Numbered from the stretch's first letter, positions 44,485 through 53,251 are shown. The stretch is DNA of 64,000 nucleotides from Solimonas_A sp052035235 (GCA_052035235.1 JBPOHT010000052.1:65386-129385), one strand, 5' to 3'. Notes: generated from the sequence alone by a model not told the origin. Numbers and translations: made by a program.

Positions 44485-46839
44485 TCAGGACAGCGCGGAC
44501 TCCTGCGCCAGGCTGCGACCCAGCGCGGTGCGCAGGCTGACGCGCATGCACTGCGGGTCCTCCGGATCGCGCCGGATGGTGAAACCCAGCGAGCGCACCA
44601 CCGCCAGCATCGGCCCGTTCTCGGCCAGCACGTCGCCGTAGACCGTGCCGACCCCGCGGGCGCGGGCGACGTCGAGCAGGCAGCGCATCAGGTGTTTGCC
44701 GATGCCCTGCCCGGCCCAGTCGTGGTGCACCAGGATGGCGTACTCGGCCTCGGCGTTGTCGGGGTCCATCACCAGCGTGGCCATCGCCACGATGCGTTCA
44801 CCGCCCTCGGGGGGCACCACCACCAGCGACAGCTCGCGGTCGTAGTCGACCTGCGTCATGCGGGCGGCCATGTCGTGCGAGAAGTTGCGGATATGCAGGA
44901 AGAAGCGCAGGCGTACTTCCTCGGGGTCGAGCCGCTGCAGCAGTTCGATCAGCGCCGGCTCGTCGGCGGCGCGCACCGGGCGTACCTTGAGACTGCGGCC
45001 ATCACGCAATGCCAGCGGATGCCGCAACGCCGCCGGATAGGGCGCCAGCGACAGGCGCTGGCGCTCGGGCGGCGGCGGCTGCAGCAGGCCGGTGCCGCTG
45101 CCGGCCACCATGCCGGCGCTGCCGTCCGGCGCCACCGCCAGCAACAGCTCGAGCCGGGTCAGCTGCGCCAGGTCCACCAGCATCTGCCCGAGCCGCACCA
45201 GCGCCTCCGGCAGGGCCGCGCCGCGCACGGCGGGAGAATCCGGCAGCAGCCCCGCGTCGGTCAGCATGCGGCGCGCCAGCAGCGCATCCAGCGGCGCGAA
45301 GCCGTAGACCTCGCGCTCCTGCAGCCCGCCGGCCTGCGCCGCCAGGCGCAGGTGCATGCCCAGCTCCGGATCAAGATCGGCGCGCAGGCGCAGGCACAGC
45401 CCACTCGCCGGCGGCACCACCGGCAACTCGTAGGCGGCGAACAGCTCCTCGATCACCGACGATGCCAGGGGCTGGCCCTCGGGCTGGCGCGCCAGCAGGC
45501 TCTCGGCCTGCTGCCCCTGCGCCGAGGCCTCGCGCACCGGCGGCGGCGTCTGCATCAGCAGCTCACGCGTCAGGCGATGCTGACGCCGGTAGCGCAGCGC
45601 GCGAGCCGCCTCGTCCGCCGAGGGGAAGGTGGCGATGCCGCTCAGCGCAGCAAGCCCCCGCGCCGGCAAGGCGGTCTCCAGGCCCAGCCATACCGTCAGC
45701 AGGCGCTCGCGCAGGCCCGAGGCGATCAGCGCCTGCGCCATGGTCTGGTGCGAACCGCGCTCCTCGGGACTGTGGACGTAGATCACCGCGTCCACGCCCT
45801 TCTGCGCCAGCAGCAGGCGCAGGGCATTCACCGTCACCTGCGGCGGACTGCGGCCCAGGTCCACCGCCAGTCCCAGGCGCGCCTGCGGCGCCAGTTCCGG
45901 CAGCTTCTCCAGGCTGTCCGCCGGTGGCGGCACCACCGTCAGGCCTTGGCGGCGCAGCGCGTCGATGCCCAGCGCGCAGGCGCCGGCACCGTTGCCCGCC
46001 ACCACGAAGCGGCCGTCCTCAGGCACCGGGATGCGCTCCAGCGCCGCCAGGGCGTCGAACAGCCCACCGAGCGTGGTGCACTCCACCAGGCCAGCGCGCT
46101 GGAAGGCGGCGGAGCGCAGCTGCGGATCGCCGCGGTTACCGAACAGCGGCTGGGTCTGCAGCACCACCACCGGCTTGATGCGCGCCGCCGCGCGTGCGGC
46201 CGACATGAACTTGCGCGAGGCGCGGATGCGGCTGAGCTGCAGGGCGACGGCGCGCGTGCGCGGATCCAGCGCCGCGCGATCCAGCAGGTCGGCGACATCG
46301 ACGTCGGCCTCGATGCCGGTGACGGCCAGCCAGGACAGGCCGACGTTGCGTCCCACCGCCCAGTCGACGGCAGCAGCAGCCACCGACTGCGACTGCGCGA
46401 TCAACGCGATGCTGCCGGGCGGAGGAGTCAGCGGCAGCGAGCTGAGGTTGTAGCCCTGGGCCGCCGAGCAGATGCCGCCGGCGCGGGAACCGAGCAGGCG
46501 CATGGTGGTGGGGCGCATGGCCTCCAGCAGCGCCGCGGGCACGGGCTCGGCGCCGGGCCACAGCAGGGCACGGCAGCCCTGCTCCGCCAGCGCGGAGACG
46601 GTGGCGGCATCCAGCAGGGCGGGCTCCAGGATCACCGCCAGCGACGCCCGTGGCCAGGGCTCCCCGGGTGGCAGGTTCACCCAGCCGGGCTCGGCCTGCG
46701 CGCCGGCATGCGTGCGGCGCTCCGGCGGCACGCTCTGGGCGATGTTGTGGAACAGCTGGCGCGACGCCTCGTCCAGCGGACGGCCCAGGACCAGCACGTG
46801 GTCGGGCTGCAGCAACGCGTCGAGGTTGCGGACGGTCAC
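44485..46839 (-). CDS. Protein lysine acetyltransferase, acyl-CoA-synthetase-like plus GNAT
   Basis: About 784 residues starting at GTG 46839. The first ~600 residues resemble NDP-forming acyl-CoA synthetases (CoA-binding, ligase and ATP-grasp-like parts). The last ~160 are a GNAT domain with RPVRAADEPALIELLQRL and the acetyl-CoA loop HHDWAGQGIGKHLM. This is the PatZ/Pat layout, somewhat shorter than the usual ~880 residues. It probably acetylates metabolic enzymes. It overlaps the deacetylase gene by four bases (GTGA), placing writer and eraser in one operon. Confidence 0.88.
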   Translation of the reverse strand: MTVRNLDALLQPDHVLVLGRPLDEASRQLFHNIAQSVPPERRTHAGAQAEPGWVNLPPGEPWPRASLAVILEPALLDAATVSALAEQGCRALLWPGAEPVPAALLEAMRPTTMRLLGSRAGGICSAAQGYNLSSLPLTPPPGSIALIAQSQSVAAAAVDWAVGRNVGLSWLAVTGIEADVDVADLLDRAALDPRTRAVALQLSRIRASRKFMSAARAAARIKPVVVLQTQPLFGNRGDPQLRSAAFQRAGLVECTTLGGLFDALAALERIPVPEDGRFVVAGNGAGACALGIDALRRQGLTVVPPPADSLEKLPELAPQARLGLAVDLGRSPPQVTVNALRLLLAQKGVDAVIYVHSPEERGSHQTMAQALIASGLRERLLTVWLGLETALPARGLAALSGIATFPSADEAARALRYRRQHRLTRELLMQTPPPVREASAQGQQAESLLARQPEGQPLASSVIEELFAAYELPVVPPASGLCLRLRADLDPELGMHLRLAAQAGGLQEREVYGFAPLDALLARRMLTDAGLLPDSPAVRGAALPEALVRLGQMLVDLAQLTRLELLLAVAPDGSAGMVAGSGTGLLQPPPPERQRLSLAPYPAALRHPLALRDGRSLKVRPVRAADEPALIELLQRLDPEEVRLRFFLHIRNFSHDMAARMTQVDYDRELSLVVVPPEGGERIVAMATLVMDPDNAEAEYAILVHHDWAGQGIGKHLMRCLLDVARARGVGTVYGDVLAENGPMLAVVRSLGFTIRRDPEDPQCMRVSLRTALGRSLAQESALS

Positions 46840-47768
46840 AGCGCGCCGCCCATGAAGGGTTCCAGGAAGGCCTCGACGCTGCGTGCCAGCGCGGTCAGGT
46901 CGTAGCCGCCCTCGAGCATCGCCACCACGCGGTCCTCGCAGCAATGCTCGGCCAGTTGCTGCACCAGCCGGCCGAGCCAGCGGTAGTCGTCCAGGCCCAG
47001 GCGCAGGTTGCCGAGCGGATCGGCGCCGTGCGCGTCGAAACCGGCGGAGACCAGCAGCAATTGCGGCTGGAAGCGCTCCAGTGCCGGCAACCAGTGCTCC
47101 GTCACCGCGGCGCGGAAGGCGGTGCCGGCGCTGTAGGGCGCCAGCGGCACGTCCACCAGGCTCGGCGCATCGCCGTTGCCGGCCCAGTAGGGATAGAGCG
47201 GGTGTCCATAGGTGGAGCACAGCAGCACGCGCGGCTCGTCCTGGAAGATGTCGGCGGTACCGTTGCCGTAGTGCACGTCGAAGTCGAGGATCGCGACACG
47301 CTCCAGACCGCGCGACAAGGCATGGGCCGCCGCCACCGCGATGTTGTTGAAGAAGCAGAAGCCCATGGCCCGCGCGCGCTCGGCATGGTGGCCCGGCGGC
47401 CGCACGGCGCAGAAGGCCAGGCTGGCCTTGTCGCCCAGCACCATGTCCACGGCCTGCACGCCGGCGCCGGCGGCACGCAGCGCGGCGCGGCGCGTGTGCC
47501 GCATGAACAGGGTGTCCGGGTCCAGGTGCTGCGGTGGATCGGCCGGCGCGTTGAGGATGAAGCGTACGTGCTCGGCGCTGTGCACGCGCTGCAGTTGCTC
47601 CGGCGTCGCTTCCGGCGCCTCGGCGTGCAGCAGGAAGCCGTCGATGCCGCAGGCCATCAGGCGGTCCTGGATAGCGTGCAGGCGCAGCGGGCTCTCGGGG
47701 TGCCCTTCTTCCATCTGGTGGAGCAGGCAGTCCGGATGGGTGATCCAGGCGACGGGCATGGTGTTCAT
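46836..47768 (-). CDS. Histone-deacetylase-family (AcuC/HDAC-like) deacetylase
   Basis: A 310-residue arginase-fold deacetylase. The motifs are HPESPLRLHAI, the active-site His pair in PPGHHAERARAMGFCFFNN, the zinc-binding set in ILDFDVHYGNGTADIF, and SAGFDAHGADPLG. It likely removes acetyl or other acyl groups from lysines or polyamines. It is translationally coupled to the acetyltransferase and lies 59 bases after the universal stress protein gene. Confidence 0.92.
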   Translation of the reverse strand: MNTMPVAWITHPDCLLHQMEEGHPESPLRLHAIQDRLMACGIDGFLLHAEAPEATPEQLQRVHSAEHVRFILNAPADPPQHLDPDTLFMRHTRRAALRAAGAGVQAVDMVLGDKASLAFCAVRPPGHHAERARAMGFCFFNNIAVAAAHALSRGLERVAILDFDVHYGNGTADIFQDEPRVLLCSTYGHPLYPYWAGNGDAPSLVDVPLAPYSAGTAFRAAVTEHWLPALERFQPQLLLVSAGFDAHGADPLGNLRLGLDDYRWLGRLVQQLAEHCCEDRVVAMLEGGYDLTALARSVEAFLEPFMGGAL

Positions 47769-47827
47769 GGGCTTACCTTACTCCCCTGTGCATTGCACGC
47801 AATGGATCGGTGGTGGCGATCGTGGGT

Positions 47828-48784
47828 TCAGGGCTCCCGTTCCAGCGCCTGCTGCCAGCTGGCCAGGTCGGCGTGGCGGGCCAGCGCCGAGACGAACTCC
47901 GGTTCCTTGACCATCAGCACGTCGCAGCGCAGCCCAGCCAGGAGTCCCTCGGCGGTGCTGCCCATCATGAAACGGTCCCAGGCCGACCGGTAGACGGAGC
48001 CCAGCGCCACCAGGTCCGCGCCGTTGCGGGCGAGGAATGCGGCAAGGCTGGTGTCCGCCGCGCCCGACAGGGTGTGCAGGCGGTCCGGCGGCACCTGGCG
48101 CTGCGCGGCGAAGCTGCGGAAGGATTCCAGGTCGGCGGCGATGCGCAGTTCGTAGTCCCGGCGCAGGCGGCGCGCCACCAGTTCGCCTGCCGGGATGAAT
48201 GGCACCACATGGGCCAGGTGCAGTTCCGCATCCGCGTAGCGGCTCAGGCGCAGTGCACTGCCGACGAGGGCATCGTTGAGCGGCGTGGGATGCAGCCGGC
48301 TGTTGCAAACGTCGACGGCCGCCACCACCCGCCGCGGCAGCAGCGGCGAATCGCCGCGCACCAGCATCAGGTCCGAGGGCAGCAGGCGCAGCAGCTTCCA
48401 GGCCAGCGGACGCAGGGCCTCATCGCCGCCGCCCGCGGCCAGGATCACCAGGTCCGGCTGAAGGCGCATGCAGCGGGCGATCACCGCCTGGTGGGGCCTG
48501 GGGGCCCACAGCACGTCGCACTCGACGCGCAGGCCCCGGTCCGCCAGGGCCGCTGCCTCGGCCGCGAGCCGGCGCATGCGCTCGTCGATGAACTGCGTGA
48601 TGGCGGCCTTGCGGATGCCGGGCTCCAGGTCGTCGCCGTAGGCTTCCACCATCGGCTCGTGGTCGAAGACGCAGAGATGCAGCTCGGCACCGCTGCGGCG
48701 CGCCAGTTCAACGCCACGGCTCAGGACGGCGCCATGCCAGGGCTCTTGCTCCAGCACCACCAGGATCCTGCCGAGCGCGCTCAT
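47828..48784 (-). CDS. Universal stress protein, tandem UspA domains (first)
   Basis: A 318-residue protein with two UspA folds. The first starts RILVVLEQEPWHGAVL; the second has RRVVAAVDVCNSR and, near the end, VALGSVYRSAWDRFMMGSTAEGLL, the nucleotide-binding loop type (G-x2-G-x9-G(S/T)). Tandem Usp proteins of this kind are typical of anaerobic or low-energy stress regulons. The ATG overlaps the diguanylate cyclase stop (ATGA). Confidence 0.92.
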   Translation of the reverse strand: MSALGRILVVLEQEPWHGAVLSRGVELARRSGAELHLCVFDHEPMVEAYGDDLEPGIRKAAITQFIDERMRRLAAEAAALADRGLRVECDVLWAPRPHQAVIARCMRLQPDLVILAAGGGDEALRPLAWKLLRLLPSDLMLVRGDSPLLPRRVVAAVDVCNSRLHPTPLNDALVGSALRLSRYADAELHLAHVVPFIPAGELVARRLRRDYELRIAADLESFRSFAAQRQVPPDRLHTLSGAADTSLAAFLARNGADLVALGSVYRSAWDRFMMGSTAEGLLAGLRCDVLMVKEPEFVSALARHADLASWQQALEREP

Positions 48785-49716
48785 GCAAACTGCCCCGTGT
48801 GATGGCGCGTGTCCTGCGCGCCGGCCTGCGGCGGCGGCAGATGCTCCTGGGCGAAGCAGAAGCGGTTGCGGCCCTCGGCCTTGGCCTGGTACAGCGCGGC
48901 GTCGGCCACCTCGTAGATGTGCTCGAAGCGGGTGCGCGGATACCCGGCCCAGATGCCGGCACTGGTAGTGGTATGGAGAGGGCTGCCGTGGAAATCCACG
49001 CGCAGCTCGCCCAGGGCCTGCAGCAGGCGCTGCACCTTGGCGCTGGCGCCGCGGCGATCGCAGCCGGGCATGAAGACCAGGAACTCCTCCCCGCCCCAGC
49101 GGCCGACCAGGTCGGTGCTGCGGGTCTCGCGGCGCAGCACCTCGCCCACCGCCCGCAGGTAGGCGTCGCTGGCGGCATGGCCGAAGCCGTCGTTGATGCG
49201 CTTGAAGCGATCCAGGTCCAGCATCACCACGGCGCACTGCTGGCGCAGGCGGCGCATCAGGCGGATGCCCTGCCGCGTCACCTGCTCGATCGCCGGCCGG
49301 TTCAGCAGGCCGGTCAGCGCGTCGCGCGAGAAGTTCTCGTCGATGGGGATATGGAACTCGAGCACGCCCTCGTCCATCGGCAGCGCCACCACCTTGAACA
49401 GCTCCAGGCCGCCATCCACGCGGTGCGCATGAACGAACTCGCAGGCCTGGCCCAGCGCCGCCGCGCGCAGCGAGCGGCAGGGCCCATGGCCCTGGCTGTC
49501 GCAAGGCTTGTCGTAGCCATGCAGGCATTCGTGGCACTTGCCCTGCGGCTGCCGCAACGGCGTGGCGGCATTGGCCCAGCGCAGCTCGTAGTCCTGGCCG
49601 ATCCACAGTGCCGGGAACGGCAGCTTTTCCAGCAGCGGCCGTGCGGCGTCGAAGCTCAGTTGGGCCAGTGCCTGCGGTGCCAGTGCCCGGGGTACAACGG
49701 TCGCCCTCTCGGTCAT
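48781..49716 (-). CDS. Diguanylate cyclase with Cys-rich PAS-like sensor
   Basis: A 311-residue protein. The N-terminal ~130 residues are PAS-like (FPALWIGQDYELRWANAAT) with Cys61, Cys64, Cys72, Cys80 and Cys92, which suggests a metal or redox cofactor. The C-terminal GGDEF domain has FSRDALTGLLNRPAI, DLDRFKRINDGFGH and active site GGEEF, so it should make cyclic di-GMP. I see no RxxD inhibitory site directly before the active site. It is first in an operon with Usp, deacetylase and acetyltransferase genes, behind an FNR box. Confidence 0.9.
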   Translation of the reverse strand: MTERATVVPRALAPQALAQLSFDAARPLLEKLPFPALWIGQDYELRWANAATPLRQPQGKCHECLHGYDKPCDSQGHGPCRSLRAAALGQACEFVHAHRVDGGLELFKVVALPMDEGVLEFHIPIDENFSRDALTGLLNRPAIEQVTRQGIRLMRRLRQQCAVVMLDLDRFKRINDGFGHAASDAYLRAVGEVLRRETRSTDLVGRWGGEEFLVFMPGCDRRGASAKVQRLLQALGELRVDFHGSPLHTTTSAGIWAGYPRTRFEHIYEVADAALYQAKAEGRNRFCFAQEHLPPPQAGAQDTRHHTGQFA

Positions 49717-49788
49717 GCTCGTCTCCTGTGGGGCGCTGCGGCCCCGGAACCCTGGAAACGAGCCTATCGGCGCCGGGCCCGCGCGGCG

Positions 49789-49802
49789 TTGATCCAGGTC
49801 AA
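49789..49802 (-). promoter_or_regulatory. FNR/Anr box before the diguanylate cyclase operon
   Basis: TTGATCCAGGTCAA (reads TTGACCTGGATCAA on the minus strand). At -41.5 it predicts a start about 38 bases before the ATG at 49716. Confidence 0.85.
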
Positions 49803-49821
49803 CGCCGCGCGGGCTCGAGTC

Positions 49822-50724
49822 TCAAACCGTACCGGCAGACAGCGCCAGCACCCCGCATGGCGCGTGGCGGACCACCTGCTCGGCCGTGCTGCCGAGCAGC
49901 CAGTGATCCACCCGGCTGCGTGTGGCGACGCCCATCGCGATCACGTCGCAGCCCTGATCCGCGGCGAAGCGGCACAGCGTCGCGGCGGCCGGCCCTTCCA
50001 GGAAGTGCGCGAGTTCCGCGGGGACGTGGGCATCGGCGGCAAAGGCCTCGAAGCTCTCGCGGCGCACCCGGACGACCTCCGCCTCCAGCCGCTCGCTGGT
50101 TCCGCCGCCGACGATGATGTCGCTGCCGGCCAGCAGGACGGGCTCGCTGACATAGGCCAGTTGCAGGCTGGCATCGCATTGCAGCGCGAACGCCGCCGCG
50201 TCGCGCAGCAGGCGCAGGTTCAGCGCGGGATCCTCGAGCACATCCACCGCCGCCAGGACGCGGCGCGGCAGGGGCCGGTCGTCCGGTGCCACGCGCATCA
50301 CCGGCACCGTGGAGCGGCGCAGCAACTGCTGGTCCGGCGAGTGCGCCAGCAGGCGCTGCGGCAACCCCTCGTCCGTGGCATCGACGATCGCCAGGTCTGC
50401 CTGCTGCTCTTCGATACCGGTGAGGATCTCGGGCAGGACCGGGTGCGCCCAGTCGGCGGCGCAGCTCACCTGCAGCCCGAGTTCGCGCAGGTAGGCCGCC
50501 TGCTGCTCGACCGCGCGCCGCGCCTCGGCCAGGTAGCCATCACGCGCCTGCTCCATCGCGCCACGGTTCGCCAGCGCGATGGCGGCGATGGCGCGGCTGT
50601 AGCAGAAGGCGGCGATATGCACTCGCGCGCCCGAGGCCAGGGCCAGTGCGCGGGTGCGTTCGAAGGCCGGCGAATGCGGCCGCTGCGGGTCGGCCAGCAG
50701 GTACAGGCTGCGGAATTGCGTCAT
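49822..50724 (-). CDS. Universal stress protein, tandem UspA domains (second)
   Basis: About 300 residues with two UspA folds (SLYLLADPQRPHSPAF; RRVLAAVDVLEDPALN) and the C-terminal nucleotide loop MGVATRSRVDHWLLGSTAEQV. It is only distantly similar to the other Usp in this region, which suggests an old duplication. The ATG at 50724 has GGAGA seven bases upstream. An FNR-type box between it and the divergent ompW gene should control both. Confidence 0.92.
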   Translation of the reverse strand: MTQFRSLYLLADPQRPHSPAFERTRALALASGARVHIAAFCYSRAIAAIALANRGAMEQARDGYLAEARRAVEQQAAYLRELGLQVSCAADWAHPVLPEILTGIEEQQADLAIVDATDEGLPQRLLAHSPDQQLLRRSTVPVMRVAPDDRPLPRRVLAAVDVLEDPALNLRLLRDAAAFALQCDASLQLAYVSEPVLLAGSDIIVGGGTSERLEAEVVRVRRESFEAFAADAHVPAELAHFLEGPAAATLCRFAADQGCDVIAMGVATRSRVDHWLLGSTAEQVVRHAPCGVLALSAGTV

Positions 50725-50774
50725 GGGTTTCTCCGTTACTGACGACACGATCTCGAGCACGGCCTGCAGGCGCA

Positions 50775-50788
50775 TTGACCTGGATCAA
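50775..50788. promoter_or_regulatory. FNR/Anr box between the Usp and ompW genes
   Basis: TTGACCTGGATCAA, identical to the site before ccoN. At -41.5 it predicts starts about 21 bases before ompW and 16 bases before the divergent Usp gene. Confidence 0.88.
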
Positions 50789-50843
50789 TGCCGGCGACGG
50801 GCGGCGCTCGCAGCATCGCCACCGCACACACCGGAGAACGAAC

Positions 50844-51452
50844 ATGCGAAACAAGATTTCCCTGGCGCTCTGCGCGCTCGCCGTCGCCGCCGCCCCGGCG
50901 GCCCAGGCCTACGAGACCGGCGACATCCTGCTGCGCGGCGGCGTCCACTACGTCAGCCCCAAATCGGACAACCACGACACGCTCGACGTGCAGCCCGCCG
51001 CGTCGCTGACCGCCAGCGTCGAATACTTCCTGCAGCCGCAATGGGCCATCGACCTGCTGGTGGCCGTGCCGTTCAAGCATGAGGTGGAACTCAACGGCAC
51101 CGAGGTGGCCAGCACGCGACACCTGCCGCCGACGCTGTCCCTGGTCTGGTACCCGGCGGTGAGCGGGCGCTGGCACCCCTATGTCGGCGTCGGCCTGAAC
51201 TACACGCTCTTCTTCGACGAGGACACCAAGGGCCCCATCGCCAACCAGAAGCTCAAGCTCGATCCGTCCTTCGGCCTGGCAGCCGTGGCGGGCATCGACT
51301 GGGAGATCGACCCGCACTGGGGGGTGGCACTGGATCTGCGCTACATGGACATCGACACCGACGGCACGCTCGACGGCGCGTCCCTGGGAACCTTCGAGAT
51401 CGACCCGCTGGCGGTCGGCCTGTCGGCCAGCTACCGTTTCGGCGGGCGCTGA
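50844..51452 (+). CDS. ompW: OmpW family outer-membrane protein
   Basis: A 202-residue protein. A signal peptide ending AAQA is followed by YETGDILLRGGVHYVSPKSD, LPPTLSLVWYPAVSG, YVGVGLNYTLFFDE and a C-terminal strand ending SASYRFGGR, all typical of the eight-stranded OmpW barrel. It is thought to pass small hydrophobic molecules, and in enterobacteria it responds to oxygen. The ATG has GGAGA seven bases upstream, and the FNR box fits that regulation here. Confidence 0.93.
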   Translation: MRNKISLALCALAVAAAPAAQAYETGDILLRGGVHYVSPKSDNHDTLDVQPAASLTASVEYFLQPQWAIDLLVAVPFKHEVELNGTEVASTRHLPPTLSLVWYPAVSGRWHPYVGVGLNYTLFFDEDTKGPIANQKLKLDPSFGLAAVAGIDWEIDPHWGVALDLRYMDIDTDGTLDGASLGTFEIDPLAVGLSASYRFGGR

Positions 51453-51480
51453 GCGGTGACGGGCCGGGCGACGGCGCCCT

Positions 51481-52164
51481 TCAGGGTGGCGCCGCCTGGC
51501 CCGCCGCCATGCTGCGGTAGCGGTAGATCCAGTACAGCAGCGCCAGCGCCGCGGCACCAGCCGCCGGGATCGCCAGCGCCGCGAACTGCAGGTGCTGGAA
51601 GCCCAGCGCGCCGACGCAGCCGCCGAGGATGAAGCCGGTGATCAGCAGCAGGTAGAGCAGCGCCTTGCGTCGGTCCATGGCATGGCCGCGCAAGCGCGCG
51701 CCGAGCATGGTGCCGAGGTCGGTGAACAATCCGGATACATGCGTGGTACGGATCGCCGCGCCGCTGTAGGTGCTGACCATGCCGTTCTGCAGGCCGCAGG
51801 CGGCGGAGGCCAGGAAATGGCCGCTGGTGGACCCGCGCATCAGCGCCAGCATAGCCGCCAGCAGCAGCAGCGATTCGATCAGCAGCGCCACGCTGTAGCG
51901 TCGCCCCAGGCGCAGCACTTCGTTGCCGACGATGACGCCGCTCAATGCCGCACCGAGCACGAAGGCCAGCAGCACGCCGAACAGGTGCAGGCTCTCAGCA
52001 AGGTCCGCTCCCACCAGCGACAGGCTCAGCCAGGTGGATGTCCCCGTGAGATGCGACACCGCCTGGTGGCGGAAGCCCAGCAGGCCGATGGCATTGACCG
52101 CGCCGGCGATGGCCGCCAGCCAGAAGGCACCGACTTCGACCCAGCGGGGGAGTTTGCTGAACAC
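51481..52164 (-). CDS. DUF1275 (YoaK) family membrane protein
   Basis: A 227-residue protein with about six helices. The family motifs are WLAAIAGAVNAIGLLGF, VSHLTGTSTWL, CGLQNGMVSTYSGAAIRTTHVSGLFTDLG and FILGGCVGAL. The family is conserved but its transport role is not defined. It is divergent from the DUF2214 gene. The 28-base gap to ompW leaves little room for separate terminators. Confidence 0.88.
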   Translation of the reverse strand: MFSKLPRWVEVGAFWLAAIAGAVNAIGLLGFRHQAVSHLTGTSTWLSLSLVGADLAESLHLFGVLLAFVLGAALSGVIVGNEVLRLGRRYSVALLIESLLLLAAMLALMRGSTSGHFLASAACGLQNGMVSTYSGAAIRTTHVSGLFTDLGTMLGARLRGHAMDRRKALLYLLLITGFILGGCVGALGFQHLQFAALAIPAAGAAALALLYWIYRYRSMAAGQAAPP

Positions 52165-52259
52165 CTGAGGCGATCTCCTGCGAACGCCTCCATTGTCGGT
52201 GTTTTGGGCCGCGTTGGCACTAGAATCAAGTCACCATTCGCCTCACCGGAAGCCTCGAC

Positions 52260-52727
52260 ATGGACGCCACCGTCGCCAGCACCGTCATCCTGCCCTGGAT
52301 TCATTACCTCGCCGTGCTGATGATGGCCGGCGGCGCCGTGGCCGAGCTCTACCTGCTGCGCCTGCCCGCCTCCAGCGATGTCGTGCGCCTGCTGCCACGC
52401 GTGGACCGTTTCTACGGCATCACCGCCGTGCTGACCTTCGTCACCGGCATCGGGCGCATGTACCACGGTGGCAAGGGCGCCGACTGGTACTGGCACAACG
52501 GCCTGATGCACGGCGTCATCACCGCCTTCGTCGTGGCCTCGCTGGTGTCGATCGTGCCGACCGTGCGCTTCATCCGCTGGAGCAAGCAGCTCGGCGCCGG
52601 CAATGGCCTGCCGGCGGAGGCGGATCTGCGCAAGACCAAGACGCTGGTGCATGTCCAACTGACGTTGGTGGCGCTGATCGCGTTGTTGATCACGCTGGTG
52701 GCGAAGGGGTACGGACAGCATGGTTAG
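52260..52727 (+). CDS. DUF2214 family membrane protein
   Basis: A 155-residue protein with four predicted helices (ILPWIHYLAVLMMAGGAVAELYL at the N-terminus) and a conserved RFYGITAVLTFVTGIGRMYHGGKG segment. It resembles DUF2214. Conserved His and aromatic residues near the membrane might bind heme, but this is inference. It is followed by a reverse-oriented REP palindrome. Confidence 0.8.
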   Translation: MDATVASTVILPWIHYLAVLMMAGGAVAELYLLRLPASSDVVRLLPRVDRFYGITAVLTFVTGIGRMYHGGKGADWYWHNGLMHGVITAFVVASLVSIVPTVRFIRWSKQLGAGNGLPAEADLRKTKTLVHVQLTLVALIALLITLVAKGYGQHG

Positions 52728-52740
52728 CCTGGATCTTGCT

Positions 52741-52782
52741 CCCTCTCCCGCGGGCGGGAGAGGGTGGGGGTGAGGGTGGAGG
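52741..52782 (-). repeat. REP-type palindrome, reverse copy 6, upstream of DUF559 gene
   Basis: Stem CCCTCTCCCGC (52741-52751) with GCGGGAGAGGG (52754-52764), then the inverted head TGGGGGTGAGGGTGGAGG (52765-52782). The GGAGG at the end lies four bases before the ATG of the DUF559 gene and so serves as its Shine-Dalgarno. Confidence 0.9.
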
Positions 52783-52786
52783 CCTG

Positions 52787-53167
52787 ATGGAACCCAGAAA
52801 CGGCATTCGCCGGGCACGGACCCTGCGCCGCTCGATGACCGATGCCGAGCAGCGGCTATGGCATCACTCGCGTGCGGGACAACTCGATGGCTTCAAGTTT
52901 CGCCGCCAATTCCCGGTACCGCCTTATGTTCTGGACTTTGCCTGCGTCGAATTACTGCTCGCGGTAGAAATCGATGGTGGCCAACACGCCGAGCGGGTCG
53001 AGCAAGATGCGCTGCGAACCCGCTTCCTCGTACAAAACGGCTGGCGCGTCTTGCGATACTGGAACAACGACGTGCTGGCCGAAGAACGTGGGGTTCTGGA
53101 ATCGATTCTCGCCGCTTGCACTGAATTGGCGGCATCAAAGGGCCAGGCTTTCACGATGCATCCTTAA
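52787..53167 (+). CDS. DUF559 family endonuclease-like protein
   Basis: A 126-residue protein with the usual start RRARTLRRSMTDAEQRLW. The PD-(D/E)xK-type core has Asp in YVLDFACVE, Glu in LAVEIDGGQH, and RTRFLVQNGWRVLRYWNNDV. The fold is related to very-short-patch-repair nucleases; the biological role of the family is unknown. The start at 52787 uses a GGAGG inside the preceding REP palindrome. A second REP copy, in opposite orientation, begins 15 bases after the stop. The gene is thus bracketed by inverted repeats, as in a cassette. Confidence 0.88.
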   Translation: MEPRNGIRRARTLRRSMTDAEQRLWHHSRAGQLDGFKFRRQFPVPPYVLDFACVELLLAVEIDGGQHAERVEQDALRTRFLVQNGWRVLRYWNNDVLAEERGVLESILAACTELAASKGQAFTMHP

Positions 53168-53181
53168 GGGGTTTCATCCTG

Positions 53182-53222
53182 CACCACCCTCACCCCAGCC
53201 CTCTCCCGCCAGCGGGAGAGGG
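53182..53222 (+). repeat. REP-type palindrome, forward copy 7, downstream of DUF559 gene
   Basis: Head GCACCACCCTCACCCC (53181-53196), then stem CCCTCTCCCGC (53199-53209) with GCGGGAGAGGG (53212-53222) and a CA loop. It is in inverted orientation to the copy at 52741-52782. Confidence 0.9.
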
Positions 53223-53251
53223 AGCGGGAACATCCATCTCTGGGCAATCCC

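Noticed and set aside
46840..47220. An N-terminal extension of the acetyltransferase
   Set aside because: It reads antiframe through the deacetylase gene. The GTG at 46839, which overlaps the deacetylase stop, gives a natural start.
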